Of a stretch of 64,000 nt of DNA, positions 11,858 to 23,624 are shown one piece after another. Numbering within the stretch: the stretch's first letter is position 1; each line of letters begins with the position of its first letter. Location of the stretch: contig NC_136005.1 of assembly GCF_048128805.1 (NCBI RefSeq), positions 13,356,975 through 13,420,974 on the forward strand, written 5' to 3'. A program made the position numbers and the translations under genes. This DNA comes from Centroberyx gerrardi. Its lineage: Eukaryota; Chordata; Actinopteri; Beryciformes; Berycidae. Below the pieces are notes generated by a model that saw only the letters and a list, made by a program, of their open reading frames with translations, was not told the DNA's origin and made no database searches.

Positions 11858-12085
11858 TCTAGGATGGATACATATCATTTTCTAATGAAGCCCCTCATAC
11901 AGAGTAGAGGAGACAGGAGGTTCTGGCAGGACTCGACCCAGCAGACCAGCAGGGTCTTGTGTGTTGGCTCTAAAGGGAAGAGTCTTAACCACTCCTTTCT
12001 AACTCTCCACCCCCACTGCTGGAGATACAGAGACACTGGCCTCACAACCTGAACCCAAAAGGCCGTACAGAGCCCCACACACATT
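11858..12085 (-). repeat. tRNA-Ser-like repeat downstream of gene 2
   Basis: Near-identical copy of the repeat at 4165-4390, with the same box A- and box B-like segments on the minus strand. Confidence 0.55.
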
Positions 12086-12509
12086 CAATAGTGTATCAAC
12101 ATTTGAAATTAAAAGGCACTTCTTCCCTGCTGTTTATGCTGACGAATCTCTGTAATTATTCCTGTCCTATCACAAAAACAATAAAAATACTGAAGCAACC
12201 TTTCTTCAATTCTTAATAAAAGCCAATTTACGATTGTTTTTTATTATTTTTTTATCATAGAATAATATGTGTTGCCAATGAGTGATTAAAAAAACATGAT
12301 GACTCCTTCACCCAGACATGAGGACATCAGTTGTGGTCACGGTGCAGGTGACCACAGGCTGCAGTAAGTGATGCGACAACAACACCACATCCTTTTTTCA
12401 GTTCTTCACAATCAAGACAAACAAAAAGCCACAGGCTGTGAGTACTAAGCTAAAGTACATTGGTTCACTCTTCTTCCTTGTCAGCTACCACCACAACACT
12501 ACAACATTA
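12086..12509 (+). repeat. Spacer module
   Basis: Shortened version of the unit spacer: the ATGAGGACATCAGTTGTGG block, the TTTTTTCAGTGCTTCAC-like block and the GCTACCACCACAACACT block, ending at the LINE insertion. No gene is seen. Confidence 0.6.
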
Positions 12510-13429
12510 GTTTCAAGTTTATTTGCCATTTATATAAAAAAGCATTGGAATTCTTGATCACGAGCCTCGAGTTATTCAGCAAAAAAAAACACATGAGAAA
12601 CACGATAGAAAAAGGACAGACACATAAGAAACAAAATAAAAGCATGATAAAACATAAAACATATGCAGCATGCATTGTCAGCAAAGTGCGATAGTTGCTG
12701 TAGTTAGTAAAGTGCAGTAGTGCTATTCATTTAAAAACCGGACCGCCTCTGGGTAAAAACTGTTTACAAGTCTATTTGTACAAACTCCTTGCTTACCCGT
12801 CTGTCTGGGCAGCGCTCCCAGCGGTAGCGTCTACCTGATGGTAGCTGAGTGATAAGGCCACTGCCTGGGTGGCTGGGGTCGGTAATTATTTTCTGGGCCC
12901 TATCACGGCACCTCTTAACATAAATATCCCTCACAGATGGCAAATCTGTTCCAATAATTTTCTGTGCTGTTCTTACAACCTTGTCAATAAGCTTACGGTC
13001 CTCCTCAGAGCAACTTCCATACCAAACAGTCATACATCCTGTGAGGAGGCTTTCAACGGTGGATCTGTAAAAATTAACTAATGTCTTGGTGGTTACACCA
13101 GACTTCTTCAGACATCTCAGAAAATAGAGCCGCTGCTGAGCCTTCTTGGCAACAGCAGCACCGGTAAGTGACCATCTGAGGTCTCTGGATATCTGTACCC
13201 CTAAGAATTTGAAGCAATCCACTATTTCTACATCCGCACCAATGATGTTAATAGGAGTGTGCACTCCCCCAATCAACAATGATTTCCTTTGTCTTGGTGA
13301 CATTTAAAGGACCAATATGTAATATGTTTACTGTACTAAATCATAAAATGACCATGATATGTCATCAGAGATTAAGGAAACATGCTAAGTTGAAATACTG
13401 GCTTCTCCAACAACAATGCTACAGCCAGT

Positions 13430-13717
13430 ATGTTCTCCTTTGAAATTTCCATTCCGGAGCGGAACGTCTGTTTGTGTTTTGGCCTGTGTGATTCCCCCCA
13501 CTGCCCATTTCGACACCCCGGGTTGCCAGATATGAAACAAATTGGCACGCAAACACAGCGTACTGCAGCCATGGAAGCAAGCAAACGAACTGGATCAAGT
13601 GAGATGGATTCTACCCGACCTAAAAAGCCTCGTCCTCTTTCGAAAAAGCTCCATGACCAGAGCCGTGGTAAAATACAGGTAAATATTGGAGATGCATTTG
13701 AAAGATGGAGACTGTGA
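13430..13717 (+). CDS. Basic 95-residue open frame inside the TTAA element
   Basis: A uniform reading frame runs to a stop and ends with a Lys/Arg-rich stretch (RPKKPRPLSKKLHD) and NIGDAFERWRL. From memory, a basic stretch followed by a NIG-AF-RWR motif recurs in many teleost predicted proteins and repeats; I made no search. It may be an exon captured by, or belonging to, the transposon. A CAG/GTAAAT donor-like site falls just before the NIG motif. No function is assigned. Confidence 0.35.
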   Translation: MFSFEISIPERNVCLCFGLCDSPHCPFRHPGLPDMKQIGTQTQRTAAMEASKRTGSSEMDSTRPKKPRPLSKKLHDQSRGKIQVNIGDAFERWRL

Positions 13718-14264
13718 ACATATCTTATCCAACATTTACTATTCTGATGCTATGAGCTGCAGCTAATGGAAAATGCTACCGCTAACAAACTTGACTAAAC
13801 ACAAATCAAGTAACATAATCGGAGTATGGAGTTATATTAATCAAGCTGGCAGAAGGCAGGACACATGAACCGGACACAGGACGTCGGAACCAGACGCCAA
13901 ATGAGGACTAAACGACGCGATTACAACCTGCACACACACTGGATATGAGGAACACCATGGTCTGCTGACAAATGTAAGTCACTATGATAGTTTCATTCCC
14001 TTCTGTACCCCCACTCTCTCTGGCTATGTACCGACAAAGTGAAGCTAATTTGCTAGGCTAGGTTACATACTGTAACTTAGTAGCTGTACAGGAGCCTGAC
14101 CGGAGTCTCCAGTCTGCCGTGTTGCAGGGGGCCGGGGAACGGGAACTTCAAGCCGAACGATTCGCGGGGCTCCCGGGGTTGTCTTTCTGTTTTCACCTGG
14201 CAACCTGCGTGAGCTTCAAGTCTGGGGAGGAGGGGGCGGGGGGAGACAACTCTCCCCAGTATTT

Positions 14265-14518
14265 ACCTCCGCCAAGGAGGTTATGTTTTCGGTGCCGTTT
14301 GTTTGTTTATTTGTTTGTTTGTTCGTCTGTCTGTTTGTCTGTTAGCAGGATTACGGATAAACTACTGGCCCGATTTTCATGAAACTTCGTGGAAGGGTGT
14401 AGCATGGGCCAAGGAAGAACCCATTACATTTTGGAGCGGATCCGGATCCGACTCACGAACAAGCAATAATAGCACGAACCTTGGCGGAGGTCTGCACTCT
14501 CTGAGTGCAATTCTAGTT
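14265..14518. mobile_element. MITE with CCTCCGCCAAGG termini
   Basis: ACCTCCGCCAAGG at 14265-14277 is perfectly inverted as CCTTGGCGGAGGT at 14479-14491. Between them lie a GTTT/TGTC-rich tract and a GGATTACG block. This widespread short repeat is familiar from many animal genomes. It is nested in the TTAA element, which is itself nested in the LINE. Confidence 0.65.
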
Positions 14519-15500
14519 TGAATTTGGACTGCAGTACCCATTTTAAACGCTGGGTGTCATTGTTACATATAGGTCCTTTAAATCAATGTTATTGTCAGTG
14601 CACCACTCTGTCACTCTCATAACCTCCTGTCTGTAGAAGGATTCATCGTTATTCTGTATTCTTCCTATCACAGTTGTGATCGTTTGATAATGCAATTCAT
14701 ATCATGTTTTGCAGTGCAGTCATAGGTGAAGAGTGAGTATAGAAGTGGACTGAGTACGCACCCCTGGGGTGCACCTGTGTTTGTTACCACCGTAGATGAA
14801 GTGAAGCTGCCTATTCTCACTACTTGTTCCCTCCTGTTAAAAAAATCTAAAATCCAATCACAAATGGAGTGGCATAGGCCCAGGGCTCTTAACTTGACAA
14901 CTAGTTTGCTTGGTACAATTGTATTGAATGCAGAACTATAGTCAATAAATAACATTCTACAATAGACATTACATCTGTCGACATGTTCCAGCACAATATG
15001 CAGTGCAAGTGAAATGGAATCTTTAACGGATCTGTTTGAGCGGTAAGCAAATTGATAAGAGTCCAATGACTGAGGAATTACAGATTTAATGTACAACATG
15101 ACCAACCTGTCAAAACATTTCATAATTACAGATGTCAGAGCCACTGGGCGATAATCATTCAAACAGGTGATCTTAGGTTTCTTTGGTACAGGGACAATAA
15201 TTTATATTTTAAAGCACTTAGGAACAGTAGAGGATCTTAAGGAAAGGTTGAACACTTCACTGAATACAGGGGCCAACTCAGAAGAACATAATTTTAAGGC
15301 ACAGGATGGAATGCCATCAGGCCCTGATGCCTTGTGAGCATTCACATTCTTAAAAACCTTTCTCACTTCATGCTCAGATAACTCAAATTCAGTACAATCA
15401 ATAAAATCAGTAGTCCTGTCGAGATGGGAGGTGTCGATTGATGGATCATCGCTATTCTTATCAAAGCGGGCATAAAAAGAGTTCAGCTCATTTGGTAGTT

Positions 15501-16271
15501 ATTATTAAATTGAAAGAAAATTTGGCTGCCATGGGAATGAAAATTAAACTGATTTGCCAAATTACAGGTCAAAGTTAGACTGATGGAGATTTTTTAATAA
15601 ATGGAAGACAGCCACACTGATATGCAGATTTATTAAAAGCTCAATTTGTGACTTCAGTGGATTTGCACTGATGGAGATGCTGCGCCCTCTCATGGTCAAA
15701 AGGCAGAACGACTTTTAAAGTCTTACTTCAAACATGTCTGACTCTGGCCCTCTCTGCTGGGTATAATGAGGTACTGACCAGATAATAACAGCAAAAGGTA
15801 TTGCATCTGTATCCAATATTATATCTGTTGGTATCTGACTGGATTGGTAAAGACAAAACAATAAAGATGTGATGTAGTCAGACTTATATTGTACTGCAGA
15901 CACGCTGAATGAGTGTGTCCTTATCTGAGATACTTCTTACAAGTCAAGTCACATTTATTTATGAATGTGGTCAATTGTGAATTCAGAAAATAAAGCCATA
16001 AAATCAGATAAAACAAAAGATAAAAAATACAGAAAAAGTACATCCTAGACTTTAAGAAACAGGGGTCAGAACTTTGTGTATGTGTGACTGCATGCGTGTT
16101 CATGTGCAGGTGGGTATTTGTTTAGTTTCCAGTTGATACATAAGATCAAGGGAATTTAGATGGAAACATTTGGTCTGTAGAGAGTTAAGTGGTTTCATGA
16201 ATGTGAGAACATCAATGCTCAAATCTGAGGCTGGAAACTGCGGTTTCCAGTTTCCATGTTTCCTCTATTTT
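15501..16271 (+). repeat. Spacer module ending at the inversion junction
   Basis: Plus-orientation unit spacer from ATTATTAAATTGAAAG to TTTCCTCTATTTT. At about 16271 the match to the other units stops abruptly and minus-orientation intron 3 of gene 3 begins. No gene is seen. Confidence 0.7.
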
Positions 16272-16575
16272 GCATTTTATCTTAATATGATATATGGTAT
16301 ATATTTTTTATTGTAATGATGTTAATGTATGCTGTTACTGATTTACCACCATGTTTTTTTTTTTTTTTTTACAGTTAACTGCATTAGAAATAACTCTCTG
16401 ACTTGAATATGTCACGCTTGACAATGTTTAAAATGCATTGTTTTTCTATACAATTGTTGAACTAAATGAAACGAAACAATAAAACTTAACTAAACACAGG
16501 GGATTTGCAGAGGGCTGTAAAATGCCACAAAGTCACTCACGACTATTAGATTAGGTTGAATAAATATCTGCTTAC

Positions 16576-17220
16576 TTGAGGAGCATGATGTCATTCCCGT
16601 ATTGGACACCATCATAGGAGGGGTGTTTGTATTTCACTACATCGTATCTCATTGTTTTCTCATTGACTCTCTTGAGGTCGTGGGTACCAAGAACAACACT
16701 CATTTTGCCATATCCCCTGAATAAATGATCAGTGAGAGTTTGTCAATAGTTTTTTTCATGTAATGTGAACCAAAAAAATATTCATCACTTTTGAAAATAT
16801 TTGCTGTATGTAACATAAAGTTGTGTTTACTCTTTAAATTTGTGATTTGATTTACAATCAAAGTAATCAAAGATTGCTTGTAGAGGAAAAGTAACTCACT
16901 CTAGGTCGCAGTGGGCAGCAGTGACTACAAACTCTTCGCTGACAAGGAATCCTCCACAAACATGGTTTCCATTAAACTGCACTGATGCCATGTACAGTAA
17001 TGACTTCTCCTGGGCCTTTTCTCCATTTATGATTTCACTCCCAAGTGCTGAAAAGAATGAAAAGATAGATAAATTAAAGAAAGGAAGATAAATCATAAAG
17101 AGTTCATGTAAGCCCAAAACATAAATTCTTATCAGTTTTTCCTCCTGAGAAAGTCTTACCTTTTTGTCCCAGACATGTCAGAACATGAAAAAGCAGAAAT
17201 TTGTACAAACCACGCATCAT
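16576..17220 (-). pseudogene. Gene 3: truncated serine protease, exons 1-3 only
   Basis: Exon 1 is 17160-17220, exon 2 is 16900-17047 and exon 3 is 16576-16716. Signal peptide, IING, TAAHC and GNDIML are present. Exons 4 and 5, with Gly193, Ser195 and the substrate pocket, are absent: the homology ends in intron 3 at about 16272. Exon 3 also lacks one base at its donor (CTCAA/GTAAGC instead of CTCAAA/GTAAGC), giving 141 instead of 142 bases. The promoter still has TATATAAG (17267-17274), an ETS-like and a Myb-like box. It cannot make an active protease. The cut coincides with the change of orientation in the array. Confidence 0.9.
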
Positions 17221-17266
17221 GCAGGCAGGACACTCAACCTGGTCTCATGGTGGTGTCAAATAGATC

Positions 17267-17274
17267 CTTATATA
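17267..17274 (-). promoter_or_regulatory. TATA box of gene 3
   Basis: TATATAAG on the minus strand, 47 bases before the ATG, as in genes 4 and 5. The RUNX-like box is changed to AACGACA. Confidence 0.6.
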
Positions 17275-17415
17275 CAGCAGAGTCTGCCTTGTCGTTCCCA
17301 TCTAGATTATATTATATCTGAACTCTTACAGCCACATCCTGTCTGTACCTGTGCAACTCTACAGTTAATGTCTTTTAGTGAAGATAGTGAGGTCAGTGGA
17401 GAGATGTGTTGTCAC

Positions 17416-18156
17416 TAGACATGGGACGATATGAAAATTTCATGTCACGATTATCCTGGCCAAAATAATTGCGATTCACGATATTATCCCGATAATCATC
17501 AAAATATGCTTAAAACTCTTAAAATGGCACTAAAACATACTGGAATCACTTTACCTTACATTTTGTTAAGAAACAAATATTTTTATTACATCATAGGACA
17601 CATCTGTTTTTTTGTGAACATCCTTTTTAGTGAAAAACAAACAAGGACAGATTCAGACTCTCGCCAACACCCAGCAGGTAATCACAATGAGAGAAAAAAA
17701 TCCATTAATAAAAATAATCTACCTATCAACCTGATATCCAAGCATTCACATGGTTCAATTAGTTATGTGTTGTAAATGCACGGTAAATGAATAACTTGTT
17801 TTGTTTTCAGATCACACAGACAGAGGTACAGCAAGGACAGCAGAATGAATGCAAAAAAACAAACAATCAAACAATCTTAAATAAGGTAATCATAAATTAT
17901 AAGGTCCCCCTGCATAAATAAAGGATAAATAAATAAATAAAAAATAGCAACATTGTGTGAGTCTGTTCTTTAAATAAAATAAAATCAATAGGACTGTACG
18001 TTAGTGAGCTAGACAGCTTTTTCAAGTCACTCATGAGGATATTCACGCTCGTGACGATATTCACGATTATCCCGATAATGGAAATTCACCAAGATAAAAT
18101 TATCTTGAGTGTTTTTATCGCGATAAACAATAAAATCTTATATCCTCCCATCCCTA
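17416..18156. mobile_element. Non-autonomous hAT-type transposon
   Basis: A perfect 8-base duplication GTTGTCAC flanks it (17408-17415, 18157-18164). The termini TAGACATGGGACGATAT and, inverted, TAGGGATGGGAGGATAT match at most positions. The empty site is seen in the other units. No transposase frame is present. The 8-base duplication supports hAT. Confidence 0.85.
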
Positions 18157-18204
18157 GTTGTCACATAAGATTTCCAATGAAATTGTGACTATATGTGACT
18201 AAAA

Positions 18205-18300
18205 CAACTGCTTGTGGTTCTGGTGGCTCAACAGGCTGAAGCACAAATCATGAAGTCAGTATGTCATGGGTTCAACTCAAAGTTCTGTCACATCTGTCAC
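18205..18300 (+). repeat. tRNA-derived SINE head (inverted block)
   Basis: Box A-like TGGCTCAACAGG and box B-like GGGTTCAACTC on the plus strand: the same element as at 1780-1870, in the opposite orientation because the block is inverted. Confidence 0.6.
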
Positions 18301-18374
18301 ACTCCCTTCTTCACTCTCTCTCTTCATTTGCCATCCACTGGCTGTCTGACAAGGAAGAAGAGTGAAACAATGTA

Positions 18375-18660
18375 CCTTGCTCACAGCCTGTGGCTTTAGG
18401 ATTTTAAGGCTGTGCATGGCCTCGCCCCTAGTTATCATAATGAACTTTTGATCCCGTGTGCAGTCTGAGTTCCTCAGGCATTTCCCCTCAGACTGTTCCT
18501 GTGTCCAGGTCAAGGAGTAGAGGTGACCGGGCTTTTTCCATCAGAGCTCCGTGGCTTTGGAAAGGCTTGCCTGCTCAGGCTGGCAGAGTCAGTATCATCT
18601 TTTAAATCACTCTCCAGAAACGTACTTTTATCTAAGGCCTATTTATAATCTTTGGCTCTT
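18375..18660 (+). repeat. LINE 3'-end fragment (inverted block)
   Basis: Plus-strand copy of the carboxy-terminal LINE tail seen at 1-237, somewhat diverged and with broken frames. Confidence 0.6.
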
Positions 18661-18739
18661 ATTTGTTTTTATTCTTGTTGCCTTGTCTGTCATTTTATTT
18701 TATTTACCTTGTCTGTTTTACTTTGTTTTCATTTTTAAA

Positions 18740-18935
18740 TACTAGTGCAGTGCCCGTTCAAAACATGCCTGTTCGGAATGGGCCGATTGCTTGGCCTCCG
18801 GTATTGCTGCTTGCAGCTTTCTCGAGAACCGCTCATCCAAACAACTTCACACTTGACACTGCACTTCCAGATGCTTGCTTTGAGCCCCGCTGCTGCACAG
18901 AGCGCTGTTCGCTTGTTTATTCAAAGTTTATTCAT
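18740..18935. repeat. Unclassified insertion of about 195 bases
   Basis: The spacer match is interrupted here, relative to the sequence after gene 6, by a block starting CTAGTGCAGTGCCCG. No termini, duplication or coding potential could be fixed. Confidence 0.4.
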
Positions 18936-19379
18936 ATTGAACGTTTTTTTTATCACCTCTCTGCCTCATTGAACTTCTGTTTTATTGATTTATGTCATTT
19001 GTCAATCTTTTGTTTGTCTTGATTGTGAAGCACTGAAAAAAGGATGTGGTGTTGTTTCACATCACTTACTGCAGCCTGTGGTCACCTGCACCATGACCAC
19101 AACTGATGTCCTCATCTCTGGGTGATGAAGGAATCGGTTCTGTTTCATGCACCCCAAAAGATTAAACTCTTCAAAGATGGTAAGGCTATCCAGGGTGTCC
19201 TGTTAGACAAACCACAATAGTAAATTGGCTTTTATTAAGAATGGAAGAGGTAGCTCAAGTACTTTTATTTATTTATTTATTTTTTGTAGTGATAGAATAC
19301 AGACAGAATAACACAAGATTCGTCAGCCTAAAGAGCACGGAAGAAGCGCCTTTTAATCTAAAATGTTGATACACTATTG
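18936..19379 (-). repeat. Spacer module (inverted block)
   Basis: Reverse complement of the block following genes 6-9, with landmarks GAAGCACTGAAAAAAGGATG and CATCTCTGGGTGATGAAGG. No gene is seen. Confidence 0.65.
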
Positions 19380-19570
19380 AATGTGTGTGGGGCTCTGTAC
19401 GGCCATTTGGGTTCAGGTTGTGAGGCCAGTGTCTCTGTATCTCCAGCAGTGGGGGTGGAGAGTTAGAATGGAGTGGTTAAGACTCTTCCCTTTAGAGCCA
19501 ACACACAAGATCCTGCTGGTTTGTTGGGTCGAGTCCTGCCAGAATCTCCCATCTTCTCTACTCTATATGA
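19380..19570 (+). repeat. tRNA-Ser-like repeat, split by a LINE
   Basis: The repeat of 4165-4390 in plus orientation; its remainder resumes at 21304. GAGTGGTTAAGACTC is intact. Confidence 0.55.
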
Positions 19571-21303
19571 CACCGAGTAGCAAATCTCCAAGCTTCTGCT
19601 TGACTCTCGTCCCACTACCTGTCCGTTGGACCCAATACCCTCCAACCTCCTGCAGGCCATTTCGCCCACACTTATCCCTGCAGTCACACACATCAACTAC
19701 TCACTTACAACAGGTGTGTTCCCCACTGCTTTTAAGCAAGCTCAGGTTACCCCGCTGCTAAAGAAACCTACACTCAACCCATCTCAGGTTGAAAATTACA
19801 GGCCAGTTTCACTCCTCACCTTCCTTTCCAAGATACTTGAGCGCACAGTCTTTAATGATGTCTCTGAATTCCTTTCTGAGAATAACCTGTATGATCCTAA
19901 CCAGTCTGGCTTCAAATGCAGACACTCTACAGACTGACAGAGAGACTGCGCTCTTGTTTGTAGTGGAAACACTGCGATCAGCTAGAGCTGCTGGTCAGTC
20001 TTCTGTTCTAATGTTGCTAGACCTATCGGCTGCCTTTGACACGGTTAACCACCAAATCCTCCTCTCCACACTCGCTGAGCTTGGCTTCTCAGGATCTGCT
20101 CTCCGCTGGTTTGAGTCCTACCTCTCAGGGAGATCTTTTAGAGTGTCTTGGAGAGGGGAAGTGTCTAAATCGCACTGCTTGTCCACAGGGGTACCTCAAG
20201 GGTCAGTGCTTGGACCCCTTCTCTTTTCAATATACACCTCACTTGGTGCAGTCATCCGCTCACATGGCTTCTCATACCATTCATATGCTGACGTCACCCA
20301 GCTCTTCCTGTCGTCCCCGCCAGAAGACCCCACAGTCTCGGCACGGATATCGGCATGCCTCGCCGATATCTCGGCATGGATGAAGGAACGCCACCTTCAG
20401 CTTAACCTATCAAAGACTGAGCTCCTTGTCATCCCAGTCAGTCCCTCTATACAACAGATCAGTATCCAGCTCGAATCAGCTCAGCTCATTCCTGCAAAGT
20501 CTGCCAGAAACTTGGGTGTCATGATTGATGACCGACTAACCTTTAAGGAGCATGTGGCTTCTGTTGCTCGGTCATGTCGATTTGCCCTGTACAACATCAG
20601 GAAGATTAGACCCTACCTGTATGAACATGCAGCACAACTCCAGGCTCTTGTAATATCACGCCTTGACTAATGCAACTGTTTACTGGCAGGGCTCCCGGCA
20701 TGTACGCTCAAACCTCTGCAGATGATCCAGAACGCGCCGGAGCGTCTGGTCTTCAACCGGCCCAAAAGAGCACGTCACTCTGCTGTTCATATCCCTCCAC
20801 TGGCTCCCAGTTGCTGCCCACATCAAGTTCAAGTGCTTGATGCTCGCCTACAAAGCAGCAACCAAAACGGCTCCCACCTACCTCATTCAGGTCTACGCTC
20901 CCTCCCGCTCATTACGCACTGCCAAGGAGCGGTGCCTGGTGCTGCCACCACAACAAGGCCCTAAGTCTCTAGCCAGACTCTTCTCTTCTGTGGTTCCTCG
21001 GTGGTGGAATGAGTTACCAAACTCCATTCGATCCACAGAGTCCCTCTCAATCTTTAAGAAAAGGCTAAAGACCCAGCTCTTTAGCGAACACCTTCTCACC
21101 TGATGGACTGTGTAATTAATAAATAAAAAAAAAAAATAATCTTTATCCGCCTCTATGCACTCTATGCACTGCCTCATGGCAACTATGTCCGGTCGGACTA
21201 GAACTTTATGGCACTTACTCTCGTTGTTCTGTCCTGACTAGATCCTTGCATGTGTACGTCGCTTTGGATAAAAGCGTCTGGCAAATGGGAAATTGTAATT
21301 GGA
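19571..21303 (+). mobile_element. L2-like LINE, 5' truncated, with target duplication
   Basis: ATATGA is duplicated at 19565-19570 and 21304-21309. The element encodes a reverse transcriptase ([43 protein letters not shown]) and carboxy-terminal domain, then a short 3' end reading GCTTTGGATAAAAGCGTCTG, typical of fish L2-like elements. A frameshift near 19930 separates the first RT segment, a TAA at about 20668 breaks the frame again, and the catalytic motif reads YADV instead of YADD. It is inactive. Confidence 0.88.
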
Positions 21304-21433
21304 ATATGAGGGGTTTCATTAGAAAATGCGATGTATCCATCCTAGAAACAATTGCAACCTGAAATTCAGTATTTCAAAAACATTGATTGATTTAAAAGCG
21401 AGTCAGAAATAAAACTATTTGGAATAAGTAAAG

Positions 21434-21439
21434 TTTATT
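21434..21439 (-). terminator. Poly(A) signal of gene 4
   Basis: AATAAA on the minus strand, 100 bases beyond the stop. Confidence 0.75.
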
Positions 21440-21539
21440 ATGCATTGGGTTAAGCAGCAGACATTGACATAATTTCTCAGATACTACAATACTTCTGCAT
21501 ACAATAGAAGTATGTTGAAACAAAGCTTCTAGTGTAAGA

Positions 21540-23266
21540 CTAGTAAACCTTGCATGCCTTTTTCTTGAGAATCTCTTTGATCCAGGGTAGGAATTTTGAT
21601 ATCTCTGTATAGACGTTGGGTACATCTGGGTAGTCACAGTTGTCACTGTTGTTGAAAGATACAATGCCGACTGCTTTCCCATTGCACACCAGAGGGCCAC
21701 CAGAATCACCCTATGAGAGAAAAAACACATATTAATTTGTTCATTCACACCAGTTGACATTTCATATTTGTAGGGAAAAGGAATACAACACACCTGACAA
21801 AATCCTTTTTTTGTCTTATATCCACCTGCACAGATAACATTGGCTGGAAGGGTGAACTGATGCCATGCCTCCTGACAGACTTTCAGGTCGATGGTAGACA
21901 CATCCACGACTAGCAGGTCATCAACAGTCGTACCGCCAGTTTCATTGTGTCCCCATCCAGCTACAATGCACTTTGTGTTGGCTTTGATGATTTCATCCTG
22001 ACTTGGAAGTTTAATTGTTTTCAATGTTTCGCTTAGTTTAGCTTTCATAGACAGCTAGAAACACACAAAATCAAAAAGTAAAAATTTAAAACTAGAAGGG
22101 CTTAATGTCACAACAAACTTCTTCTATCCATCTAGAAAAAAGATCTCAAGTCAGCACATCTTTAGGGTCAAAGTCAAACAATGGCTGCAAGATAGAGCTG
22201 CAGAATGATTTATTTGAAGGTTATTGTTGGCAGTTAAAGTGTTACATGCAATGGTTGTTTAACTGAATAGTTATTTTACAACATATACAACGTATACTGT
22301 ATATTATGATATATTATGATATACAGTGTGTATGTATATATATATATACTGTATATACTGTATATTGTAGTGATGTTAATGTATGCTGCTACTGATTTGC
22401 CACCATGTTTATTTTTACAGTTAATTGCATTAGAAATAGCTGTCTGACTTGAATGTGTCATGCTTGACAACGTTTAAAATGCATTGTTTTTCTATACATT
22501 TATATTTTTTACAATTGTTGAACTAAATTAAACTAAACAGAAACTAACTAAACACGAGGAATTTGCAGAGGACTGTAATATTCCACAATGTCACTCATGA
22601 CTATTAGATTAGGTTGAATAAATATCTGCTTACTTTGAGGAGCATGATGTCATTCCCGTATTCGATGTCCACAAAGGAGGGGTGTTTGTATTTCACTACA
22701 TCGTATCTCATTGTTTCCTCATTGACACTCTTTAGGTCGTGGGTACCAAGAACAACACTCATTTTGCCATATTCCCTGAATAAATGATCAGTGAGAGATT
22801 GTCAATAGTTTTTCTCATGTAGTGCCACAAAAAAATGATTCATCACTTTTGAAAATATTAGGCATATATAACATAAAGTCATGTTTACTCTTTGAATTTC
22901 AGATTTTTTTTTACAATCAAAGTAATCAGAGATTGCTTGTAGAGGAAAAGTAACTCACTCCGTGTCGCAGTGGGCAGCAGTGACTACAAACTCTTCGGTG
23001 ACAAGGAATCCTCCACATACATGTGTTCCATCAATCTGCACTGATGCCATGTACAGCAATGACTTCTCCTGGGCTTTTTCCCCATTTATGATTTCACTCC
23101 CAAGTGCTGAAAAGAATGAAAAGATAGATATATGAAAGAAAGAAAGGAAGATAAATCACAAATAGTTAATGTAAGCCCAAAGTTTTCCTCCTGAGAGAGT
23201 CTTACCTTTTTGTCCCAGACATGTCAGAACATGAAAAAGCAGAAATTTGTGCAAACCACGCATCAT
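21540..23266 (-). CDS. Gene 4: granzyme/mast-cell-protease-like serine protease
   Basis: Minus-strand exons 23206-23266, 22959-23106, 22634-22775, 21794-22054 and 21540-21710 join in frame to 260 residues. A 20-residue signal peptide beginning MMRGLHKF precedes ALGSE and IING. TAAHC, GNDIML and GDSGGP are intact, and the four usual disulfide pairs are possible. Pocket residues are Gly189, Asn216 and Asn226 by alignment. Cleft loops differ from the neighbours: [41 protein letters not shown]. There is no extra Cys in exon 3 or exon 4. The carboxy terminus is Lys-rich ([14 protein letters not shown]). It is the only intact gene in the inverted block. Confidence 0.92.
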
Positions 23267-23312
23267 GCAGGCAGGACACTCAACCTGGTCTAATGGTGGT
23301 GTCAAATAGATC

Positions 23313-23385
23313 CTTATATACAGCAGAGTCTGTACAGCCTTGTGGTTCACATCTAGATTACCTCATATCTGACAGTCACATCCTG
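23313..23385 (-). promoter_or_regulatory. Promoter of gene 4
   Basis: Minus strand: TATATAAG at 23313-23320, RUNX-like AACCACA at 23341-23347, ETS-like CAGGATGTG at 23377-23385. The segment that carries the Myb-like TAACTG in other copies is deleted here. Confidence 0.5.
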
Positions 23386-23481
23386 TTTGTACCTGTGAAG
23401 ATAGTGAGGTCAGTGGAGATCTGTGTTGTCACATAAGATTTCCAATGAAACTGTGACTATATGTGACTAAAACAACTGCTT

Positions 23482-23570
23482 GTGTTTCTGGTGGCTCGAC
23501 AGGCTGAAGCACATATGTAATCAGTATGTCATCATGGGTTCAACTCAGAGTTCTGTCACATCTGTCACAC
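23482..23570 (+). repeat. tRNA-derived SINE head
   Basis: Same element as at 1780-1870, plus orientation, with box A-like TGGCTCGACAGG and box B-like GGGTTCAACTC. Confidence 0.6.
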
Positions 23571-23624
23571 TCTCTTCATTTGCCATCCACTGGCTGTCTG
23601 ACAAGGAAGAAGAGTGAAACAATG

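Larger units (their letters stand above)
13308..14577. mobile_element. TTAA-target DNA transposon nested in the LINE
   Basis: TTAA flanks both ends (13304-13307, 14578-14581). The termini AGGACCAATATGTAA and, inverted, AGGACCTATATGTAA match with one change. It carries a basic open frame (see 13430-13717) and a second inverted-repeat element near its right side. No transposase is recognised. Confidence 0.8.
12510..15500 (-). mobile_element. CR1/L2/Rex1-type LINE, interrupted by a TTAA element
   Basis: The minus strand encodes reverse-transcriptase segments ([35 protein letters not shown] at 14668-15162) and the carboxy-terminal domain (QRLYFLRCLKKSG, LPSGRRYRW at 12764-13303). The FADD catalytic motif is missing at its expected place near 14680, where IIK is followed directly by the downstream sequence. 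A 1.27-kb TTAA element sits inside at 13308-14577. The amino-terminal endonuclease is absent, so the copy is 5' truncated and dead. It interrupts the CAACATTATTAAATTG site of the spacer. Confidence 0.85.

Noticed and set aside
23156-23350. Longer amino terminus MNHKAVQTLL for genes 4, 6, 7 and 10
   Set aside because: The upstream codons run through the RUNX-like and TATA boxes, and other copies have a stop there. The start at MMRG gives a normal signal peptide.
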